A stretch of DNA of 64,000 bases from Bacteroidales bacterium M3. GTDB lineage: Bacteria > Bacteroidota > Bacteroidia > Bacteroidales > Muribaculaceae. The stretch lies in NCBI GenBank assembly GCA_001689445.1, contig LUJN01000008.1:28697-92696 (forward strand), read 5' to 3'. Position numbers and translations under genes: made by a program. Below are positions 59,800 to 64,000 of the stretch, one piece after another. Under the pieces are notes generated by a model. That model saw only the letters and a program-made list of their open reading frames with translations. It was not told the origin of the DNA and ran no database searches. How positions within the stretch are numbered: the first letter of the stretch is position 1; each line of letters begins with the position of its first letter.

Positions 59800-60929
59800 T
59801 TAGACTCGACAATCTTGCGGGCGGTGACCGTGGCGGCATCTGACGTGCCGAGGCGGCGGCGCATGTCGGCATAGCCGCGGAGCTGCGCCTCGCGGGCGGG
59901 GGCGACACATCCGGGGGCTACGGGGAGCAACGCGCCGAGACGCTCGGCGAGGATGTCGGGTGTGCACTCGTGGAGAAGCTGCTCGGGCACTATCGGGGAA
60001 TCCACGATGAGGTTGGGTAGCGACACATAGCTGACCTTGAGCAGACGCGCCATGAGGCTGTAGGCGAGCCGTGAGCCGTTGGAGCGGTAGCAGACCACCT
60101 GTGGCGTGCCGAGGAGGGCACATTCGAGCGTGGCGGTGCCGGAGGTCACGAGCGCGGCGGTGGCGTGGTGCATCAGCTCGAAGGTGGCATTATCGACAAC
60201 TGGGAGATCGGTTATCGCGCCGTATATGTCGGGGTCTATGCCTGGTGCGCCGGCGATGACTGCCTGATAGCCCTCAAAACGCTCTGCCGCCTCGGCCATG
60301 ACGGGGAGGTTGCAGCGTATCTCGCCACGCCGGCTGCCGGGCACGAGGGCTATGACTGGGCGGCTCGGGTCGAGACCGTGGCGGGAGCAGAACCCGTCAA
60401 AGGAGCCAAGACGCGCCACGCGCTCATCGACCTCGGCGACCGAGGGATTGCCCACATAGGTGACGGCAACGCCGTGACGGGCGTAAAACGCAGGTTCAAA
60501 GGGCAATATCGAGAACACCTCGCGCACGTAGCTGCGTATCTTCTTTACACGCCACTCTTTCCATGCCCACACCTTTGGGGAGATGTAGTAGTAGACGGGG
60601 ATGCCGAGGCTATGGGCATGGGCGGCGAGCTTGAGGTTGAAGCTCGGGTAGTCGACGAGTATCACGGCATCGGGGCGCAGCACCTCTATGGCACGGCGTG
60701 CCGTGCGCAGGTTGCGACTGATGTCGGGCAGATGGCGCAACACCTCGCTGAAGCCCATGTAGGCCATGCGCCGATAGTCGATAAGCGGGGGGCAACCGGC
60801 AGCCTCGGCCATGAGGTCGCCGCCGAGGAATGTCACCGCAGCGGCGGGGTCTTCGGCCATAATCGCGCGGATGAGCGCCGCCGCGTGTATGTCGCCGGAT
60901 GCTTCTCCGGCCGAGATAAAGTATTTCAT
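59775..60929 (-). CDS. lpxB: Lipid-A-disaccharide synthase
   Basis: Joins UDP-2,3-diacylglucosamine and lipid X to make lipid A disaccharide at the inner membrane. 384 residues. KYFISAGEASGDIHAA at the N-terminus, VILVDYPSFNLKLA, YYYISPKVWAWKEWRVKKIR, YVGNPSVAEVDERV, LVPGSRRGEI and ALVTSGTATLECALLGTPQVVCYR are the GT19 signatures. The ORF is open to 60965, but those twelve residues come from an AT repeat, so MKYFISAGEASG at 60929 is chosen. The final residues RVFNNES and stop are encoded by the inserted MITE-like element, so the native C-terminus may have been replaced. Confidence 0.95.
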   Translation of the reverse strand: MKYFISAGEASGDIHAAALIRAIMAEDPAAAVTFLGGDLMAEAAGCPPLIDYRRMAYMGFSEVLRHLPDISRNLRTARRAIEVLRPDAVILVDYPSFNLKLAAHAHSLGIPVYYYISPKVWAWKEWRVKKIRSYVREVFSILPFEPAFYARHGVAVTYVGNPSVAEVDERVARLGSFDGFCSRHGLDPSRPVIALVPGSRRGEIRCNLPVMAEAAERFEGYQAVIAGAPGIDPDIYGAITDLPVVDNATFELMHHATAALVTSGTATLECALLGTPQVVCYRSNGSRLAYSLMARLLKVSYVSLPNLIVDSPIVPEQLLHECTPDILAERLGALLPVAPGCVAPAREAQLRGYADMRRRLGTSDAATVTARKIVESKRVFNNES

Positions 60930-61010
60930 CAATGCATAATTATTAATGCATAATTCATAATTCACATGACTACTGGGGCTTATCAGGCCTATTAGTCCTA
61001 TGCGTCCTCA

Positions 61011-61060
61011 AAAAACGGAAAAAGCGGCATCCACCCGCCTGTGACGGGATGAGCCGCTTT
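61011..61060 (-). terminator. Terminator of the TPR protein gene
   Basis: AAAGCGGC (61021-61028) and GCCGCTTT (61053-61060) with an inner partial hairpin, followed on the minus strand by TTCCGTTTTTTG. Confidence 0.7.
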
Positions 61061-61085
61061 CTCAATATCTTCTGCCTCAGGCAGG

Positions 61086-61769
61086 TCAGTCCTGACCGAG
61101 CTGCGCCTTGCAACGCTCGATATACTTCTGTATGTCGTAGTTGTAGGCCGGACCAAACTCGGGATACTCCTCCTGAATGGTCTCGTAGACTTTCAATTCC
61201 TCCTCGGTCTTGTTCTGTGCACGGAGCACGTTGGCCTCCTTGATGAGGAACAGCGGGGTGTAGAGGGGATTGTTGTCGCTTGCTTTGACAGCTTTCTTGA
61301 ACGCTGCGAGGGCATCGTCGAGCTGGCCGAGGTTGACGTAGCAGTCCCCTTCGAGGGCGAGGCTTGCAGCACCTACGACAGTCTCTTTTTGGTCGTATTT
61401 CTTGACATATTCAAGGGCCTGCTTGTAGTCTTTCTTCTTGTAATAGAGGATTGCGGTCTGCAGGGCGGCGCGGTTGCCGGCCTCGTAGCCATACTCGTCG
61501 GCCACCTGCTTGTATTGGGCGAGCGCGAGCGAGTCATTGCCCTGGATGAGGGTGATGTCGGCCTGCGACACAGCCTCGTCGGCCGCCTTGATTGCCGGCT
61601 CGCGGATGAGGAATATGTACACTATCACAAGCACAGTGACAGCCGCCACGGCTATCAGTATCCATGAGATAAGTTTCTGGTTGCCTTCCACTTTCTGCTC
61701 TATCGATGAGAGCGAGTCGTTGAGATCGTCGATTGATGTACGGGTCTCCTGTTGGTTCTTATTTGCCAT
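61086..61769 (-). CDS. Tetratricopeptide-repeat protein with N-terminal membrane anchor
   Basis: 227 residues. A helical N-terminus (IDDLNDSLSSIEQKVEGNQKL), one membrane segment (about 33-53, LISWILIAVAAVTVLVIVYIFL), then TPR-like helices (QGNDSLALAQYKQVADEYGYEAGNRAALQTAILYYKKKDYKQALEYVKKYD; LEGDCYVNLGQLDDALAAFKKAVKASDNNPLY). The layout resembles YfgM-like ancillary translocon proteins, though that assignment is weak. Own promoter; terminator downstream. Confidence 0.88.
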   Translation of the reverse strand: MANKNQQETRTSIDDLNDSLSSIEQKVEGNQKLISWILIAVAAVTVLVIVYIFLIREPAIKAADEAVSQADITLIQGNDSLALAQYKQVADEYGYEAGNRAALQTAILYYKKKDYKQALEYVKKYDQKETVVGAASLALEGDCYVNLGQLDDALAAFKKAVKASDNNPLYTPLFLIKEANVLRAQNKTEEELKVYETIQEEYPEFGPAYNYDIQKYIERCKAQLGQD

Positions 61770-61823
61770 ATTGTTTTTATGCTTTTGTCTAAGGTTGGAG
61801 CGTGATAAATCACTTTATGGAGT

Positions 61824-61831
61824 GCAAAATT
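61824..61831 (-). promoter_or_regulatory. Promoter of the TPR protein gene (TAATTTTG)
   Basis: TAATTTTG with TTG at 61853-61851, 19 bases upstream; leader about 45 nt. Confidence 0.7.
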
Positions 61832-61874
61832 AATCTTTATTCCTCATTTACAAAAATTTTTGCCCAAAAACTCA

Positions 61875-61974
61875 GTTTAGTGCAAAGTTCAAAGGTCAAA
61901 GTGCAAAGTTATCCCCACCGTAGGGCGCTTGACAATAACTCTGAACTCTGCACTTTGACCTCTGCACTGCCTTT
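61875..61974. repeat. AAAGTGC interspersed repeat (inverted), intergenic
   Basis: GTGCAAAGTTCAAAGGTCAA and AACTCTGAACTCTGCACTTT tracts, 3' of the beta-helix lipoprotein gene. Longest member of the family seen in the window, with GTAGGGCGC in its middle. It can fold and may end transcription from the right. Confidence 0.55.
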
Positions 61975-63394
61975 ACTGCGCCTCGGGCGCGGTAAAGACA
62001 TACGCCCCCATGTCGGGCGACGTGCCGCGCGGGTTGCCGTAGCCGTCGGTGTCGGCGGCAGGAAGCGTCAACGCGGGATTTGCCGCGCCAATGGCCGGCG
62101 AGCCTTCACGCAGGCGGTAGTCAAACACATACTCCTCGCGCACGGTGTAAAACAGAGGGTCCTTGTCCCACAGGCAGTCGATGAAGTGCTCGTCGTTGCT
62201 ACCCACCGACTTGAACAGCGTGGAGCGAACGTATACGTCGGTCTCCTTGAGGTCGCCTATCGACATGTCCGACCCCAGCCCGTAGACGATGGAGTTGGAG
62301 ATGTCGGCCTTTGTGAAGGGCTGCCCCGAGTGGTCGTCGGTCTTGCCGTTGACGTGGAGCAGGTTGATGATAGGGTTGCTTATGGCCGAAAAGAGGTAGT
62401 AGTTGGAGAATGTGCAGTGGTTGAACACGTGTTCGCCGCCACGCAGCCACACCACGCCGTCGGCTGCCTCGGCAAACTCACACCCGACGGCCCGTACCGC
62501 CGAATGGCTCACGGTCAACACGCGGCCCGATGAGTTGCGTAGCCGGCAGTTGACCATCGTCAAGGCAGGCGCATCCGCGCTCCCGCCTAAGGAGTCCACC
62601 TCCACGCCGTAGCAACTGTTGCGTATCGACGTGTTTTCCAATCGGTTGTCGCGGCTCGTCGGATAGAACTTCACGCCGTCCCACTGGCCCGACATCACCT
62701 CATAATTGATTTTGCCGACCACGTTATCCGTGCGGTCGCCGCGCATCTCGACAGGATGCTCCACGGTGCCCTCCGACACGAGCGTGCCGCGCACCCTGAG
62801 CGATGCCTTGTCGTGGAAATAGAGTATCACGCCCGGGTCGAGAGTGAGCCGTGCTCCCTCCTCCACCACGAGGCTGTCAAATATCTGATAGGGCTTCTCG
62901 GCCGACAGTCGCGTGTCGCTGTCTATCACCAGTCCCCGGCGGCGCAGGATATCCTGTCCGTCGGCACGCAACACGACAGTCTGCCTCACCCCGTTGGTCA
63001 CGAAGTCGAGCCAGTCGGATATCTCAATCGGTGTATTCTGCCCGTTGGAGGGCAATGTCGCCTCCACGAGCACAAATATCGAGTCGTTGGGGCGTATCTC
63101 AACATTCTGGAACGTGCGCCCGCTTATCCCGTCGACATTCAGGCGGAACACCTGCGAGCCGTCGCGCAGCCCTATCGAGGAGATGAGCAGGTTTTTGGAC
63201 GCACGGTTGTAGACGGTGAAACTGTGGGTCGGCGTCCCCGCCTCGGTAAACACCATCCCCATGTCGAGCGTGTCGGTCGAGAACGTCGGCTGGTCGGCCG
63301 GACTGCTCGTGAACCCATCCTCGATACACCCGCTCAACATCACCGCCACCACAGCGCCGACAAAAAGCAATATACGGTTAATCTTCTTCATCAA
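61973..63394 (-). CDS. Beta-helix repeat lipoprotein
   Basis: 473 residues; lipoprotein signal with Cys23 (MLSGC). Residues 30-150 are an Ig-like domain (TDTLDMGMVFTEAGTPTHSFTVYNRASKNLLISSIGL...), followed by a right-handed parallel beta-helix (about 170-400: LVVEEGARLTLDPGVILYFHDKASLRVRGTLVSEGT, NTSIRNSCYGVEVDSLG, MVNCRLRNSSGRVLTVSHSAVRAVGCEFAEAADGV) and a short C-terminal PDMGAYVF block often seen in such proteins. Probably exposed on the outer membrane. Ligand unknown. Confidence 0.9.
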   Translation of the reverse strand: MMKKINRILLFVGAVVAVMLSGCIEDGFTSSPADQPTFSTDTLDMGMVFTEAGTPTHSFTVYNRASKNLLISSIGLRDGSQVFRLNVDGISGRTFQNVEIRPNDSIFVLVEATLPSNGQNTPIEISDWLDFVTNGVRQTVVLRADGQDILRRRGLVIDSDTRLSAEKPYQIFDSLVVEEGARLTLDPGVILYFHDKASLRVRGTLVSEGTVEHPVEMRGDRTDNVVGKINYEVMSGQWDGVKFYPTSRDNRLENTSIRNSCYGVEVDSLGGSADAPALTMVNCRLRNSSGRVLTVSHSAVRAVGCEFAEAADGVVWLRGGEHVFNHCTFSNYYLFSAISNPIINLLHVNGKTDDHSGQPFTKADISNSIVYGLGSDMSIGDLKETDVYVRSTLFKSVGSNDEHFIDCLWDKDPLFYTVREEYVFDYRLREGSPAIGAANPALTLPAADTDGYGNPRGTSPDMGAYVFTAPEAQ

Positions 63395-63485
63395 GTCAAA
63401 AACAGAATTTTTCGGTTTTTCATGGGCGGCAACATCCTCACCGCCTTATCACATAACGCAAAACCCCGCAAAATATTATGGCCTC

Positions 63486-63558
63486 CTAAGCCCAATAGGT
63501 CTAATAGACCCGAAAGCCATATAAGGCATATTTGACCTATTAGACCTATTGGGCTTAG
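63486..63558. repeat. 22-bp inverted repeat preceding GC-rich copy B
   Basis: CTAAGCCCAATAGGTCTAAT... (63486-63507) and its exact inverse (63537-63558). The same AATAGG/CCTATT motif precedes copy A (52317) and occurs at 46055-46090 and 60980-61000. Strong stem on either strand. Confidence 0.6.
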
Positions 63559-63560
63559 AA

Positions 63561-64000
63561 GGCCCTATGCCGGCGGCAGCGGGGAAGCTGCCGGGGGATG
63601 TGCAGCCGCGGGGGACGGCGCGTTAACGGCGGGGGGCACATTCGCAACCACACGGGCGCCAATGGGGCGCATTGGCACCCGGGGTTCCCGTGGTGAGGCG
63701 CGATACCCGGCTTGGCGGATGGCGCGCCAGCAGCGGCCCCGCGCCGCGGACGTCCCGTGAGCCGCGCCAATGTTAACGGCAGTGCACGCTCCGTGCACAC
63801 CCCCGCCGTGAAACATCCGCCACCCCCGTGGAACACGCCGCCAGGCCACCACCGGCGCAAACGGGCCGCTCCCGTAGGGGCGCTATAAATAGCGCCCGCA
63901 GAGACAACCCGGGCGGCAAAACGGCCGGCAGCCCGCAGCGACACAGGCACAGCGTCAGAGGACGCCGCACAACCAAAACCGAAAAAGAGAAAAGACAACA
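63561..64000 (+). repeat. 440-bp GC-rich non-coding repeat, copy B (runs to the window edge)
   Basis: Near-identical to copy A (52366-52804), same orientation, ending at the same AAAGACAACA. In the GGGCGCT.TAAATAGCGCCC hairpin, copy B has A where A has G, which keeps pairing (A-U versus G-U). If the context matches copy A, an exported-protein gene should start about 37 bp beyond the window. Confidence 0.75.

Noticed and set aside
60930..60965. N-terminal extension of LpxB (MNYELCINNYAL)
   Set aside because: Translation of an AT-rich repeat (AATTATGCATTAATAATTATG); LpxB begins MKYFISAGEASG.

Overview
The window looks like chromosomal DNA of an anaerobic Bacteroidales bacterium. Moderately high GC and the gene styles suggest Muribaculaceae or a close relative; the family is an inference. 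Evidence: at least nineteen promoters have the Bacteroidota -7 element TAnnTTTG, often with TTG 19-20 bases upstream; Shine-Dalgarno sites are essentially absent; several large exported proteins end in type IX secretion (T9SS) C-terminal sorting domains; energy genes are anaerobic ferredoxin-linked oxidoreductases (PFOR, KorDABC); and many proteins belong to Bacteroidota families (DUF3843, DUF3256, Gly/Asn/Tyr-rich RluB, AspT/AspD).

Layout. 1-5.1 kb: 5' part of PFOR, a probable small RNA, a DbpA-like helicase, a thioredoxin lipoprotein, a flavin reductase and mdh. 5.1-9.0 kb: a four-gene exported operon of fibre-like/T9SS proteins behind a ~240-nt leader. 9.1-14.1 kb: GT2, Sua5/TsaC and DUF3843 operon, divergent from a GT-C membrane protein. 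14.1-19.5 kb: two-component system, a second small RNA, ApbE, DJ-1/YajL, YpfJ-type metalloprotease. 19.8-22.9 kb: RluB with a long low-complexity arm, and asnS. 23-29.5 kb: a REP-like element, two GT2s with an MFS exporter, a small conserved protein, a cyclophilin lipoprotein and an M16 peptidase. 29.7-35.6 kb: a ~1970-residue secreted GH81 beta-1,3-glucanase. 35.8-39.2 kb: the AspD/AspT aspartate decarboxylation module. 39.4-43.8 kb: an isolated two-gene module, a large unknown protein translationally coupled to a terminase-like ATPase/nuclease with intact catalytic residues. 43.8-48 kb: ExoVII, DUF3256, a DeaD-like helicase. 48-52.3 kb: KorDABC and a YqhD-like alcohol dehydrogenase. 52.3-57 kb: a 440-bp GC-rich repeat in front of a T9SS surface protein. 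57-58.5 kb: tandem repeat and a RAYT transposase between ~275-bp inverted arms. 58.5-63.4 kb: FemAB-like protein, lpxB, TPR protein, beta-helix lipoprotein. 63.5-64 kb: the second copy of the GC-rich repeat.

The coding content is mostly housekeeping and surface biology. The unusual content is non-coding or modular: a near-identical 440-bp GC-rich leader present twice, a pair of similar small RNAs ending in GUGA-tetraloop terminators, several families of nested inverted repeats with a RAYT gene present, and a lone TerL-like gene pair lacking the rest of a phage. No rRNA, tRNA or CRISPR array was seen.
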